From: M3007 sp044347755
GTDB lineage: Bacteria; Bacteroidota; Bacteroidia; Chitinophagales; Saprospiraceae
Assembly (NCBI GenBank): GCA_044347755.1
Contig: JBIKUE010000009.1
Location: 11,509 to 75,508, forward strand
Direction of reading: 5' to 3'
DNA: 64,000 nucleotides
Of the stretch, positions 23,727-33,114 are shown piece after piece. Position 1 is the stretch's first letter, and each line of letters starts with the position of its first letter. The translations under genes were made by a program, and so were the position numbers. The notes beneath the pieces were generated by a model. That model had not been told where the DNA came from. It saw nothing but the letters and a program-made list of their open reading frames with translations, and did no database searches.

Positions 23727-25748
23727 ATGAAAAAACATCTCTTTACCACCCTTTTAGCCATCACAAGCACACTCGCCGTGGCTCAAAACGACGCCTGGCA
23801 TATTGTAGCCGATAATATCAATCCTTCCAAATATTACGGCATCACGGTGGCCAACGGCATGATCGGGCTGGTATCCTCGCCGGAACCGATGCGGGTAAAA
23901 GACGTAGTGCTGAACGGGGCCTACGACAATTATGGCCGGGGCCGCGTATCCAATATCCTGAAGGGCTTCAATTTCATGAATATGAACCTGGATGTAGACG
24001 GCCGCCGGATCGGGCGGGCAGATATTTCAGGGTACAAACAGGTGCTGGATATGCGCCATGCCCAGTTGCTGACCACTTACGATTTGGGCGATAAACTATC
24101 GGTCCGCCACACCCTCATGGCCTTGCGCCATTTGCCCTATTCCGCGCTCAGTATTGTAGAAATTACCGCCAAAAAAGACGTGATGATCACGCCCATGGCC
24201 GTGATAGAAGCGCCGGATATGCTGCAGGATGTGCGCAACCTGTATGCAGAAATTGACCGGCCGCACGTATTAATCCCGCTGCTCACCTCAGTAGGGAAAA
24301 GCCCCTCCGGCAAATACACGGTCGCATCCTCTGCCAGCTTTATTTTTGAAGAAAAACACGGCTCCGAACCGGATTTGATCCACGAGGACTGGGATTACAA
24401 CATGCACCTGTTGAAATTCCATAAAAAATTGAAAGCCGGCGAAACCTATAAGTTCGCCATCGTCGGCACCCTTATTTCCTCCGCGCATACCGTAGACGCC
24501 CACAACGAGGCCGAGCGGCTCACCATTTTTGCCGCACTGGAACGCACCGAACGCCTGCTCAAACGTCATAATGCCGAGTGGGACAAACTCTGGGCTTCAG
24601 ACATCACCATTGAAGGCGATGTGGATGCTACCCGCGACGTGCATTCTGCCATGTATCATCTCTACGCTTTCGGCCGGGAAGGAACCGCCCTGAGCTTGTC
24701 GCCTATGGGTTTAAGTGGTTTGGGTTACAACGGGCACGTTTTCTGGGATACCGAATTGTGGATGTACCCTCCCATGTTGCTACTGCATCCGGAAATAGCC
24801 CGTTCCTTTCTGGAATTCCGGTATCAATTGTTGGACGAAGCCAAACAAAACGCCTTTTCACATGGCTACCGCGGCGCCATGTACCCTTGGGAAAGCACCA
24901 CCACCGGGCAGGAAGAAACCCCGGTTTGGGCGCTTACCGGACCCTTTCAGCACCATATTACCGGATGCGTGGGCTGGGCGGCCTGGCAGTATTACCTGGT
25001 GACGAAAGATAAGGTCTGGCTGCGTGACCGCGGCTGGCCCATCCTGAAAGAGGTAGCCGATTTCTGGGCCAGCAGGGTAGAACGTGATGGCCCTGGCCAA
25101 TACAACATCTACAACGTAATAGGCGCCAATGAATGGCAGGAAAACATAGACAATAATGCCTTCACCAACGGTATGGCAAAAACAGTACTGGGTTATGCCA
25201 CCGATGCCGCCCGTGAGCTGGGCCTGCCCGCCGACCCCGATTGGGCGCATGTGGCCTCCAATATTCCGCTGTTGAAATTCCCTGACGGCGTTACCCGCGA
25301 AAATGCCACCTACAATGGAGAAACCATCAAACAGGCCGATGTAAACCTGCTGGCCTATCCCCTCAAAGTCATTACCGATCCGGCCCAGATCAAAAAAGAT
25401 CTTGATTACTACGAACCCCGGATGTCGGCAGAAGGCCCGGCCATGGGCAACGCCATCCTCACCGTTTCTGCCGCGCGCGCAGGCGATGCTGAACGTGCTT
25501 ACGGACTGTGGGTAAAGAGCTACAAACCCAACGAAGTGCCGCCTTTTGGTGTACTGGCAGAATGTGCCGGCGGCACCAATCCCTATTTCGCCACCGGCGC
25601 AGGAGGATTCCTCCAGGCTACCATCATGGGCTTCGGCGGACTGGATATTACGCCCCAGGGTATTGTTCAATTGAAAACGAAGCTGCCTAAAAAATGGAAA
25701 TCCATTAAAATCACGGGGGTGGGTGGAAAAACCTGGGAAGTACGATAA
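23727..25748 (+). CDS. Secreted glycoside hydrolase family 65 protein
   Basis: The 673-residue protein has a signal peptide (MKKHLFTTLLAITSTLAVAQ), an N-terminal beta-sandwich domain (about residues 30-270) and an (alpha/alpha)6 barrel. The barrel shows the GH65 substrate motif GYNGHVFWDTELWMYP (Asp341) and the proposed general acid Glu469 in GANEWQENIDNNAFTN. GH65 contains alpha-glucoside phosphorylases and hydrolases. The signal peptide and similarity in layout to acid trehalase/glucosyl-galactosyl-hydroxylysine glucosidases favour a hydrolase in the periplasm or outside. The exact substrate is open. Confidence 0.9.
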   Translation: MKKHLFTTLLAITSTLAVAQNDAWHIVADNINPSKYYGITVANGMIGLVSSPEPMRVKDVVLNGAYDNYGRGRVSNILKGFNFMNMNLDVDGRRIGRADISGYKQVLDMRHAQLLTTYDLGDKLSVRHTLMALRHLPYSALSIVEITAKKDVMITPMAVIEAPDMLQDVRNLYAEIDRPHVLIPLLTSVGKSPSGKYTVASSASFIFEEKHGSEPDLIHEDWDYNMHLLKFHKKLKAGETYKFAIVGTLISSAHTVDAHNEAERLTIFAALERTERLLKRHNAEWDKLWASDITIEGDVDATRDVHSAMYHLYAFGREGTALSLSPMGLSGLGYNGHVFWDTELWMYPPMLLLHPEIARSFLEFRYQLLDEAKQNAFSHGYRGAMYPWESTTTGQEETPVWALTGPFQHHITGCVGWAAWQYYLVTKDKVWLRDRGWPILKEVADFWASRVERDGPGQYNIYNVIGANEWQENIDNNAFTNGMAKTVLGYATDAARELGLPADPDWAHVASNIPLLKFPDGVTRENATYNGETIKQADVNLLAYPLKVITDPAQIKKDLDYYEPRMSAEGPAMGNAILTVSAARAGDAERAYGLWVKSYKPNEVPPFGVLAECAGGTNPYFATGAGGFLQATIMGFGGLDITPQGIVQLKTKLPKKWKSIKITGVGGKTWEVR

Positions 25749-25755
25749 CTGGCCG

Positions 25756-25830
25756 TTGGGCTGGTGCTCATTTTTTACTTAGAGTCTCACTCCGAGTGAG
25801 ACTCTAAGTAAAAAATGAGCACCAGCCCAA
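25756..25830. terminator. Perfect 37-bp palindrome with 1-base spacer after the GH65 gene
   Basis: Arms 25756-25792 and 25794-25830 are exact inverted copies around a single C. It begins 7 bases after the GH65 stop codon. The stem includes a run of six T/A, so the transcript would make a very stable hairpin. It probably terminates the GH65 transcript and could extrude as a cruciform in DNA. Confidence 0.75.
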
Positions 25831-25862
25831 CATATCCATTGAACAATTCCCCCAAACCAGAG

Positions 25863-25976
25863 TTTCCCCACATTAACCACATTAACCACATTAACCACAT
25901 TAACCACATTCCCCACATTAATCACATTCCCCACATTAATCACATTCCCCACATTAACCACATTCCCCACATTCAA
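25863..25976. repeat. Leader array of 'cacattaac/cacattccc' units upstream of bcp
   Basis: About eleven 9-base units (cacattaac, cacattccc, cacattaat) run to within a few bases of the bcp ATG at 25979. Unlike 21873-22146 no opposite arm is present nearby. The coding strand has no G for more than 100 bases. Confidence 0.85.
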
Positions 25977-25978
25977 AA

Positions 25979-26431
25979 ATGTCCCACTTAAAAGAAGGCG
26001 ATCTCGCCCCTGCATTTTCTGCCCTGAATGAAAAGGGGCAAACCATTAGCCTGTCTGATTACAAAGGCAAAAAACTGGTGTTGTATTTTTATCCGAAAGA
26101 CGACACCCCAGGTTGTACTGCGGAATCCTGCAGCCTGCGGGATGGTTATCCCAGGTTTCAATCTCAGGGCTATGAAATACTGGGCGTGAGTCCGGATTCC
26201 GTAAAGAAGCACGTGAAGTTTCAGGATAAATACAGCCTGCCTTTCAGCCTTTTGGCCGACGAAGACCACAAAGTGGCAGAATCATATGGCGTTTGGGGCG
26301 AGAAAAAATTCATGGGTCGCGCTTACATGGGCATTCTCCGCACCACCTTCGTGATCAATGGCGAGGGCAAGATCGAGCGCATCATTTCCAAAGTAGATAC
26401 GGAAAACCATACCGAGCAGTTGCTGGGGTAG
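25979..26431 (+). CDS. bcp: Thioredoxin-dependent thiol peroxidase (Bcp/PrxQ)
   Basis: The 150-residue peroxiredoxin reduces hydroperoxides using thioredoxin. The peroxidatic Cys46 lies in YPKDDTPGCTAES and the resolving Cys51 is five residues later, the atypical 2-Cys arrangement of the PrxQ group. The C-terminal 'GRAYMGILRTTFVINGEGKI' is typical of the family. Length is normal. The ATG directly follows a leader array. Confidence 0.96.
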   Translation: MSHLKEGDLAPAFSALNEKGQTISLSDYKGKKLVLYFYPKDDTPGCTAESCSLRDGYPRFQSQGYEILGVSPDSVKKHVKFQDKYSLPFSLLADEDHKVAESYGVWGEKKFMGRAYMGILRTTFVINGEGKIERIISKVDTENHTEQLLG

Positions 26432-26541
26432 ACGGTAGACGGCTTACGGTGGACGGTGGTGTTGCTTTTTAGATTCGTTTTAGACTTTAAGTAAGAAAGA
26501 AACCTCAAGGGCACCGTAAGCCGTCCACCGTAAGCCGCCCG
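26428..26541. repeat. Inverted repeat of 'acggtggacgg' units
   Basis: The left arm ('gtagacggtagacggcttacggtggacgg') starts at the bcp stop codon. The right arm ('caccgtaagccgtccaccgtaagccg') ends at about 26541. It is the same motif family as 4938-4985 and 58981-59101. Confidence 0.8.
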
Positions 26542-26669
26542 ATATTCAAAAAGTTATTTAGTTTTACGCCCGGACCTGTATGGGCGGCGAAAAGCAGTTG
26601 AATGGCGGCTTTTCGTGCTGGCATAAGGGGTTCATTTGTCAGCATTTCAAAAATCAACGAACAACATTC

Positions 26670-27665
26670 ATGAAAAAAATCGGAATTCTCCACGGAAAAG
26701 AAAGCTCTTTTCCAGAGGCTTTTGTGGCCCGTGTTAATGCCAAAAATGTGAAAGGTGTAATGGCAGAACCCACCCATGTAGACGAGTTGATGCAGGGTAA
26801 TCCAACACCTTATGCCGTAATGATTGACCGAATCAGTCAGGACGTGCCGTTTTACCGCGCCTATTTGAAAAATGCTGCGCTGAACGGAACTGCTGTACTA
26901 AACAACCCTTTCTGGTGGAGTGCCGACGAGAAATTTTTCAACAATTGCCTGAGCACCAAAATTGGCGTTCCGGTACCCAAGACCATTTTGTTGCCTTCCA
27001 AGGAAATGCCGCCTGATACTTCTGGTCAGAGCTTCCGCAACATGAAATACCCGCTGGATTGGGAAAAAATGATTGACTACCTGGGTGGTTTCCCACTATT
27101 CATGAAGCCTCATGCCGGAGGTGGATGGAAAAACGTGTATAAAGTAGAAAATTTCGATGAGTTTTTCCGCGATTACAACGAAACCAATACCCTGGTTATG
27201 TTGCTGCAGGAAGCCATCAATTTCGATGCTTACTTCCGATGCTATTGTCTGGGTGGCAAATATGTGCGCATCATGGACTACGAGCCACGTAATCCACACC
27301 ACCTGCGTTATGTAGCCGATCATAAAGTGAGCAAGGAACTTCGCCAGCAAATGCATGATCTGGTACTTCGTATCAATCAATACCTCGGCTACGATTTCAA
27401 TACTGTGGAATTTGCTATTCGCGATGGTATTCCTTATGCCATCGATTTCTGCAACCCTGCTCCGGATGCCGATGTCAATTCTGTTGGCGAAGAAAACTTC
27501 GAATGGGTAGTGGAAAACGCTGCCAATATGGCCATCGAAAAAGCCCTTGCCCACAAAGAAGGCGGCAATAACCTTACCTGGGGTCAGTACGTACAAGATT
27601 CCGTTGTCGGAAAAATGTCGGCTATTGCAACAGAGACTAAGGCTGCCAAAGGCAAGAAAAAGTAG
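26670..27665 (+). CDS. ATP-grasp domain protein (RimK-like carboxylate-amine ligase)
   Basis: The start was placed at the ATG at 26670 (MKKIGILHGKESSFPEA), 30 codons into a longer open frame. The 331-residue protein has the ATP-grasp layout: an N-terminal preATP-grasp fold, the lysine-bearing strand GGFPLFMKPHAGGGWKNVY, and the metal-binding end VEFAIRDGIPYAIDFCNPAPD. Members ligate a carboxylate to an amine with ATP. The C-terminal KAAKGKKK tail is basic. No biosynthetic partner genes are adjacent, so the substrate is unknown. Confidence 0.85.
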   Translation: MKKIGILHGKESSFPEAFVARVNAKNVKGVMAEPTHVDELMQGNPTPYAVMIDRISQDVPFYRAYLKNAALNGTAVLNNPFWWSADEKFFNNCLSTKIGVPVPKTILLPSKEMPPDTSGQSFRNMKYPLDWEKMIDYLGGFPLFMKPHAGGGWKNVYKVENFDEFFRDYNETNTLVMLLQEAINFDAYFRCYCLGGKYVRIMDYEPRNPHHLRYVADHKVSKELRQQMHDLVLRINQYLGYDFNTVEFAIRDGIPYAIDFCNPAPDADVNSVGEENFEWVVENAANMAIEKALAHKEGGNNLTWGQYVQDSVVGKMSAIATETKAAKGKKK

Positions 27666-27873
27666 TGTTTGAGTGTTCGGGTGTTTGAGTTGGCGTTCGG
27701 CTTGGAATTACCACCAGACTCTGGGTATTGGTATTGTTCTAAATACCTCTGAAGTATTTAAAAAATAAGGGATGCTAAACAACAAAATACTCAAACACCT
27801 TACTGCGGCAGCATAAGACACCTAGCCGAACGCCAACTCAAACACCCAAACACTCAAACACCCAAACACTCTC
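27665..27873. repeat. Inverted leader array of 'caaacacccaaacact' units upstream of lgt
   Basis: The left arm ('gtgtttgagtgttcgggtgtttgagttggcgttcgg') overlaps the stop of the ATP-grasp gene. The right arm ('ccgaacgccaactcaaacacccaaacactcaaacac') runs up to two bases before the lgt ATG. The 209-base gap holds nothing else. Confidence 0.85.
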
Positions 27874-27874
27874 T

Positions 27875-29035
27875 ATGTACCCGGATCTTTCCTATCTTTT
27901 TCACGACCTTATCGGAACGTCGCCCGATAATTGGTTGTCTATTTTTAAAACCTTCGGATTTGTACTGGCACTGTCGTTCCTGGTGAGCGCACTGGTGTTC
28001 AATATTGAGTTGCGGCGCAAAGCCAAAGAAGGCTTTTATGTTCCTGATGTGGTGAAAATAACGGAAGGATTGCCGGCTACTATAGGAGAAATCCTGTCGA
28101 ATGCCGTGGCAGGACTGCTCATTTTCGGAAAAGGCATGTATGCCTACCTTCATTATGCCGAATTTCGACACGATCCTGCGTCAGTCATTCTCTCTGGAAA
28201 GATGCACTGGATTGGCGGTATTCTGGGCGCCGCTGCACTGGCCGGATTTACCTGGTGGGATGGTCAGCGCCGAAAAATGCCGGAACCAAAGGTTACAGAA
28301 CGCAAATTATACCCACACGACAGGCTCAGTGAAATGACCGTAATGGCGGCCATTGGCGGAATACTGGGCGCCAAACTGTTTGATTTGTTCGACAACTGGG
28401 AGTCCTTTATTCAAGACCCCATTGGTTCCTTAGCCTCCGGAGGTGGACTGGCCTTTTTTGGCGGATTGGTGATGGGATTTGTCATGGTAGTCTGGTATAT
28501 GTGGCGCCATAACATTCCATTCTGGCCTACTGCAGATGCCGTTGCACCAGCTCTGACTGCCGGCTATGGATTTGGCCGAATTGGCTGCCAACTTTCTGGC
28601 GATGGCGACTGGGGTATCGACAACCTTGCACCAAAACCCGATTGGATGTCTTTCCTTCCCGACTGGATGTGGGCATACCGTTACCCACACAATGTACTGA
28701 AGGAAGGTGTGCCTATGGAAGGTTGCCATTTTGATTACTGCCGGGAGCTGGCCAATCCCGTATTCCCTACCCCATTTTATGAGGTAGTAATGATGAGCAT
28801 CATATTTGCCATTCTGTGGTCTTTACGCAGCCGCATCAAAACAGTGGGCATGATGTTCTTCATCTATCTGGGACTCATTGCTGTGGAACGTTTCATCATT
28901 GAAAAAATACGGGTGAACGTGGTACACGATGTGCTTGGGTTCCAATTAACGCAGGCTGAAATTATTTCTATTTGCCTGTTCCTCATTAGTCTGGGTGGCA
29001 TGGTGTACGTGAGTAAGTTTCGGGACAAATCGTAA
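27875..29035 (+). CDS. lgt: Prolipoprotein diacylglyceryl transferase family protein
   Basis: The 386-residue polytopic membrane protein matches the Lgt family. The first hydrophobic helices are followed by 'IGGILGAKLFDLFDNWESF' and then by the signature 'AGYGFGRIGCQLSGDGDWG', which corresponds to the GR.GN...GE..G active-site loop. Cys replaces the usual Asn after GRIG, and the protein is about 100 residues longer than proteobacterial Lgt. I believe both traits are shared by Bacteroidota homologues. Lgt attaches diacylglycerol to the lipobox cysteine, so it would act on the lipoproteins seen elsewhere in the window. Confidence 0.85.
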   Translation: MYPDLSYLFHDLIGTSPDNWLSIFKTFGFVLALSFLVSALVFNIELRRKAKEGFYVPDVVKITEGLPATIGEILSNAVAGLLIFGKGMYAYLHYAEFRHDPASVILSGKMHWIGGILGAAALAGFTWWDGQRRKMPEPKVTERKLYPHDRLSEMTVMAAIGGILGAKLFDLFDNWESFIQDPIGSLASGGGLAFFGGLVMGFVMVVWYMWRHNIPFWPTADAVAPALTAGYGFGRIGCQLSGDGDWGIDNLAPKPDWMSFLPDWMWAYRYPHNVLKEGVPMEGCHFDYCRELANPVFPTPFYEVVMMSIIFAILWSLRSRIKTVGMMFFIYLGLIAVERFIIEKIRVNVVHDVLGFQLTQAEIISICLFLISLGGMVYVSKFRDKS

Positions 29036-29090
29036 AGCAGTAGCTTTTCATCGCGCACTTTGCGATCTTCGCGGTGAAACCTTACTTAGC

Positions 29091-30869
29091 ATGAAACGAA
29101 TCTTATTCGCCTTCCTCCTGTTTCTCCCCTCGCTTGTACAAGCGCAACCGGAATTTGATCAGCGACTAAACTTTGATCAGATCAAAGAAATGCTCGCTGA
29201 GGGTATCAGTGACAAAGACCTGCGTAAACAAGCCCTGGCCTGGTATCATTGGGCGTATTATGACGAAGAACAAACCGGCCTTTCCGACTCTGCCTTTCAG
29301 TATCTGGCCCGAAGTGTAGATCGCTTTGGGAAGTCTGGTGATTCCCTGGCCTACCATCGTACCCGTGCCGATCTGGCTGATCGCATGGCCGCACGTGGTC
29401 TTCACGATGAAGCCATTAAAATGCAACAGGATGCGCTGGCATTTTCTGAAAGAACCGCCAATCTGTACCTCAAAACTCATCTGCTGGCTCGCCTTAGTCG
29501 TATCTATTCAGATAAAGGCGATGTTCAAAAATCTTTGGTTCTACGCAGAGCTTTTACCAAGGAAAACCAGGCCCTGAAAGACACCGTACTGGATATCCTG
29601 GTGGCCAAACACGAGGTAGAGCACAACGGAAAGATTGGGAAATATGCCATAGCCCGGTATGAAGCCTCCAGCGCACTCCGGTTGGCGGAGCAGATCAAAC
29701 GACCTGATTTTATCACCTGGGGTCAATATTCCGTAGGCAAATACAGCAATTTGGATGGCGACTATAATATGGCCCTGTTTTTCCTGAAAAAAGCGGAAAA
29801 ATCAGCCCCCAGGACCAATGTAGCACTTCGACACGACATCTGCCGGCAGCTATCTTCCGCTTATGCATCGCTGGACAGCCTGCAGCTGGCCCTTCACTAC
29901 GCCACTCGTTCTTCAGAAATTGGCGATACCCTGCTTGCTTTGGAGCGTGAGGCCGCTTTACATCGGCTGGCTTTGCAATTTGACACCCGGGAAAAAAGAA
30001 GAGAAATTGCCCAACTGGAGAAAGAAAAAAGCGAAGTGGAAGAACAGTCCAAACAACAAAAAATTGGCCTGACTACGATGGGTGTTGCTATTGCGGCCCT
30101 GATTCTCGCAATGTTTGTAGTAGTGCGCGATTACAAGCACCGGATCCGAATGGATAAAATTGTTTCTGCTCAGCGGGAAGAGATCAACCAGCAGAAAATT
30201 CGGGCGCTCGAAAACAACCTTAAAATTGAATCCATGCAAAGTATGCTCGCTGGTCAGGAAAGTGAGCGCCAGCGTGTGGCTCAGGATTTGCACGATAGTG
30301 TGGGTGGATTATTGGCAGCCGTAAAAATTCAGATGGAAACCATCAATGCCAAAAAGCCTGCACTGTCAAAAGACGAAGATTGGATAAAAATTCGAATGCT
30401 ACTGGACGAAACCGTTTCCGAAACCCGGCATATCGCCCGGAATATGCAGCCCAGCGCTTTGCTGGAATTTGGGTTGGTTACAGCCTTGCGCGATCTCACT
30501 TCCAGGGTTCATGGCAAGGGTATGCCTCAAATAACCTTTCAGCATTTTGGCGATTTCAGTGACCTGGATCGTGATCTGGCCTTAAATTGTTATCGAATCA
30601 TTCAGGAGTTGGTCCAAAACAGCCTTAAACATGCCAAGGCAAACGAGATCTTGGTGCAGATAACCCGCACCGAGGCTGAAATAGCCCTTCATGTGGAAGA
30701 TGATGGCAAGGGATTTAACCCAAATACCACCCAAAAAGGCATGGGAACAGATAATTTGGCCCGAAGATCACAGTTTTTAAATGCCGATTTAAGCGTTCAA
30801 AGCGCTGTTGGGCAGGGCACCAGCACTGTGGTAACCGTTCCTTTAACCAAAACTCAGGGTAAACCCTGA
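29091..30869 (+). CDS. TPR-containing sensor histidine kinase (HisKA_3 type)
   Basis: The 592-residue kinase has a signal peptide, a periplasmic TPR-like helical region (about residues 25-300) and a coiled coil. A single membrane helix (about residues 325-345, 'MGVAIAALILAMFVVV') and a second coiled coil follow. The HisKA_3 dimerisation segment contains the phospho-acceptor His401 in RVAQDLHDSVGG. An HATPase_c domain has N-box ELVQNSLKHAKA and G-box DDGKGFNP. This is the NarL/LiaS-type architecture. No response regulator gene is next to it, so it is an orphan kinase. Confidence 0.93.
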   Translation: MKRILFAFLLFLPSLVQAQPEFDQRLNFDQIKEMLAEGISDKDLRKQALAWYHWAYYDEEQTGLSDSAFQYLARSVDRFGKSGDSLAYHRTRADLADRMAARGLHDEAIKMQQDALAFSERTANLYLKTHLLARLSRIYSDKGDVQKSLVLRRAFTKENQALKDTVLDILVAKHEVEHNGKIGKYAIARYEASSALRLAEQIKRPDFITWGQYSVGKYSNLDGDYNMALFFLKKAEKSAPRTNVALRHDICRQLSSAYASLDSLQLALHYATRSSEIGDTLLALEREAALHRLALQFDTREKRREIAQLEKEKSEVEEQSKQQKIGLTTMGVAIAALILAMFVVVRDYKHRIRMDKIVSAQREEINQQKIRALENNLKIESMQSMLAGQESERQRVAQDLHDSVGGLLAAVKIQMETINAKKPALSKDEDWIKIRMLLDETVSETRHIARNMQPSALLEFGLVTALRDLTSRVHGKGMPQITFQHFGDFSDLDRDLALNCYRIIQELVQNSLKHAKANEILVQITRTEAEIALHVEDDGKGFNPNTTQKGMGTDNLARRSQFLNADLSVQSAVGQGTSTVVTVPLTKTQGKP

Positions 30870-30873
30870 GTTT
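30850..30873 (+). terminator. Hairpin overlapping the histidine kinase stop codon
   Basis: An 11-bp perfect stem (aaactcagggt/accctgagttt) with a 2-base spacer includes the last codons and the TGA of the kinase gene. Only three Ts follow, so termination strength is uncertain. Confidence 0.45.
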
Positions 30874-31125
30874 AAAACCCGGCTTTGCCCTGATATTTCA
30901 CAATGAAACTTGCCTGACTTTTGTGTTGGGCATTTCATGAACCGATTACAAACTTGCCCTACCCCCCGATTTTCATTCTTGTTGTTCTCGATAAGCATTT
31001 TGCTATTTGATGACTTCGTTCTAAACCTTTTCTATTCCGGCGTAATGCTGAATCCAATCAAGGACGATCAAGTTGGTACACTTTAAAAACTTCTTCGTCT
31101 GGTTACTTATCCTTTAGGCAGATTT

Positions 31126-31161
31126 AACCGCCCGCCACTCAATGGAGTAGCGGGCGGTTTT
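31126..31161 (+). terminator. Terminator-like hairpin in the gap before the GyrI-like gene
   Basis: The 10-bp perfect stem aaccgcccgc/gcgggcggtt with a 14-base loop is followed by tttt. The gap 30874-31309 otherwise contains two short GC-rich palindromic stretches ('cgctacgcgg', 'tcgcttcgcga') but no credible gene. Confidence 0.5.
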
Positions 31162-31309
31162 ACTATAATGTCACCGCTACGCGGTTTTTGGGGTCGCTTC
31201 GCGACGTTGGGCGGGGAGTTGGTGGGAATGAGTACTTTTGAGCTGCTGAGTTTGTGCCTGGAGTCCATTATCCCGGGATCAATTCCAGCGGCCAATAGAC
31301 TTCCTGCCA

Positions 31310-31783
31310 ATGCAATTAACCCATACTCCTGCCCGAACATTCGTGGGTATCTCCTTGTCTATGAGTTTGCTAGACAACAAAACGGCTGAACTTTGGCAGC
31401 AATTTATGCCTCGTAGGCATGATATAGCAGGTCGGATTGGCTCCGATTTATATTCTCTTCAAGTGTATCCGGAAAGATATTATCAGCAGTTTAACCCAGC
31501 CACAGTTTTTGAAAAATGGGCGTTGGTGGAGGTGGTCCCAGGTACGGTTCCACCGGAAGGCATGGAGGTTTTCCTGCTCCCCCAAGGTGATTACGTGATG
31601 TTTGTACACAAGGGCGATATCTCGGCTTTTGTTCAAAAATTGCAATATGTGCTACGGGAATGGATACCAACATCCGGGCTTTTACTGGATGAACGACCAC
31701 ATTTTGAAGTGCTGGGTGAAAAATACCGGAATGGAGATCCGGAGTCGGAAGAAGAAGTATGGGTGCCCGTAAGGCAGCCTTGA
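31310..31783 (+). CDS. GyrI-like/effector-binding domain protein
   Basis: The 157-residue protein matches the GyrI-like (AraC effector-binding) fold. Evidence is the N-terminal 'PARTFVGISLSMSLLDN', the central 'FEKWALVEV' and 'PPEGMEVFLLPQGDYVMFVHKG' strands, and the C-terminal 'RPHFEVLGEKY...EEEVWVPV'. It lacks a DNA-binding domain, so it is a stand-alone small-molecule-binding or hydrolase-like member. The ligand is unknown. Confidence 0.85.
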   Translation: MQLTHTPARTFVGISLSMSLLDNKTAELWQQFMPRRHDIAGRIGSDLYSLQVYPERYYQQFNPATVFEKWALVEVVPGTVPPEGMEVFLLPQGDYVMFVHKGDISAFVQKLQYVLREWIPTSGLLLDERPHFEVLGEKYRNGDPESEEEVWVPVRQP

Positions 31784-31885
31784 ATATTTCATCTCTCTTA
31801 TTTTTCCAATTCTGCTGAACAACTTACTTTTCGGGCTGTTTTGAAGGCTCCACTCCTCAAGTTATTTACAAAATTCATCATAAAA

Positions 31886-32503
31886 ATGGCATTCACCTTA
31901 CCAGATCTACCCTATGCCCACAATGCGCTTGAACCGCATGTGGATACACGTACCATGGAAATTCACCATGGTAAACACCACGCCGCTTATGTCAATAACC
32001 TCAATGCTGCGCTTCAGGGCACCGAGCATGAGGGCAAAAACCTGGAAGATTTGTTTGCCATGATGAGCAAACTCCCACCGGCAGTGCGCAACAACGGTGG
32101 CGGTCACTGGAACCATACCATGTTCTGGGAAATCATGGGCCCTAATGGCGGCGGTGCTCCAACCGGCGATCTGGCCTCTAAAATCAACAAGAATTTCGGC
32201 TCTTTTGAAGACATGCAAAAACTGTTTGCTCAAGCCGCCACTACCCGCTTCGGCTCAGGCTGGGCATGGCTTTGCGTGGATGAGAACGACGATCTTTTTA
32301 TTACTTCCACGCCAAACCAGGACAACCCGTTGATGGACGTTGCAGATAAAAAAGGTCGGCCTATCCTCGGCCTTGATGTTTGGGAGCATGCTTATTACCT
32401 GCACTACCAAAACCGCCGTCCGGATTATATCACCTCCTGGTGGAACGTAGTGAATTGGGAAGAAGTTGGCCGTCGGTACCGCAGTGCCGTACGCATCAAC
32501 TAA
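31886..32503 (+). CDS. Superoxide dismutase (Mn/Fe type)
   Basis: Starting at the ATG at 31886 (MAFTLPDLPYAHNALEPH), the 205-residue enzyme matches iron/manganese superoxide dismutases. The four metal ligands are expected at His27 (EIHHGKHH), in GGGHWNHTMFW, and as Asp and His in DVWEHAYYLHY. An in-frame TTG at 31841 gives a longer, unsupported N-terminus. No signal peptide is present, so it acts in the cytoplasm. A strong terminator follows. Metal preference cannot be decided safely. Confidence 0.96.
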   Translation: MAFTLPDLPYAHNALEPHVDTRTMEIHHGKHHAAYVNNLNAALQGTEHEGKNLEDLFAMMSKLPPAVRNNGGGHWNHTMFWEIMGPNGGGAPTGDLASKINKNFGSFEDMQKLFAQAATTRFGSGWAWLCVDENDDLFITSTPNQDNPLMDVADKKGRPILGLDVWEHAYYLHYQNRRPDYITSWWNVVNWEEVGRRYRSAVRIN

Positions 32504-32524
32504 ATCTCAGTTAAAATAGATAAA

Positions 32525-32566
32525 ACGGGGGCTGTCTGAGTTTCATCAGGCAGCCCCCGTTGTTTT
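32525..32566 (+). terminator. Rho-independent terminator of the superoxide dismutase gene
   Basis: A 15-bp stem (acgggggctgtctga/tcaggcagcccccgt, one wobble) with a 6-base loop is followed by tgtttt. It begins 22 bases after the stop codon. Confidence 0.85.
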
Positions 32567-32607
32567 ACCATTGGTTCTACCTATTTTTGTGGCCAGAATC
32601 ACATGCT

Positions 32608-33114
32608 ATGACACTATCCGAGCTTTTTGAATACCTCGATGCCAATCCGGTCACGGTGGTTGGTTACTTCTTGCTAATCCTGATTACTGCACTTCTGGCA
32701 GGAATGATGGGCCGAGGAGAAGGTCACCTAAGCCCCTGGAAATACCTGTATGCTACGATTGTTTACCTGGTATGTGTACCAGGTATTTTTGCCGCTGCAC
32801 TTGCGGTATACCTTTTTCTGTTTGAAAAAGGGGGAAGTATTTTTAATGTCAATCTGCTTACACAGGCACTGCCTATTGTTGCCATGCTAACTACGCTGAC
32901 GGTTGTACGAAGGAATGTCGCATTCGGGTCTATCCCGGGATTCGGCAAGCTTACGGACCTGATCATGACTATTTTTAGTGTGTTTGTGCTGATGTACTTC
33001 CTCAATCGCCTCCATTTGGTGGCCTGGGTATATGTGCCGGTACAATGGTTGATCCTGATCGTGGCTGCATTGCTACTGATTGTGCGCTTCGGACTCAAAC
33101 GCCTTACCTCCTGA
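32608..33114 (+). CDS. Small polytopic membrane protein, 168 aa
   Basis: The start at the ATG at 32608 (MTLSELFEYLDANP) avoids 16 unsupported codons that overlap the terminator. Four hydrophobic helices are visible (about residues 18-38, 50-75, 88-105 and 118-160). I do not recognise a named family. Its TGA overlaps the ATG of lptC in a TGATG arrangement, so it is co-translated with an LPS-transport gene and may serve the envelope. Confidence 0.82.
   Translation: MTLSELFEYLDANPVTVVGYFLLILITALLAGMMGRGEGHLSPWKYLYATIVYLVCVPGIFAAALAVYLFLFEKGGSIFNVNLLTQALPIVAMLTTLTVVRRNVAFGSIPGFGKLTDLIMTIFSVFVLMYFLNRLHLVAWVYVPVQWLILIVAALLLIVRFGLKRLTS

Noticed and set aside
25863..25976. Possible CRISPR array
   Set aside because: Units are 9 bases, abut each other and vary irregularly. 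There are no spacers and no cas genes. The same applies to the TCACGCA tract at 53514-53554.
31107..31389. Short open frames in the gap before the GyrI-like gene
   Set aside because: They overlap a terminator-like hairpin and GC-rich palindromes and show no start context or protein-like pattern.
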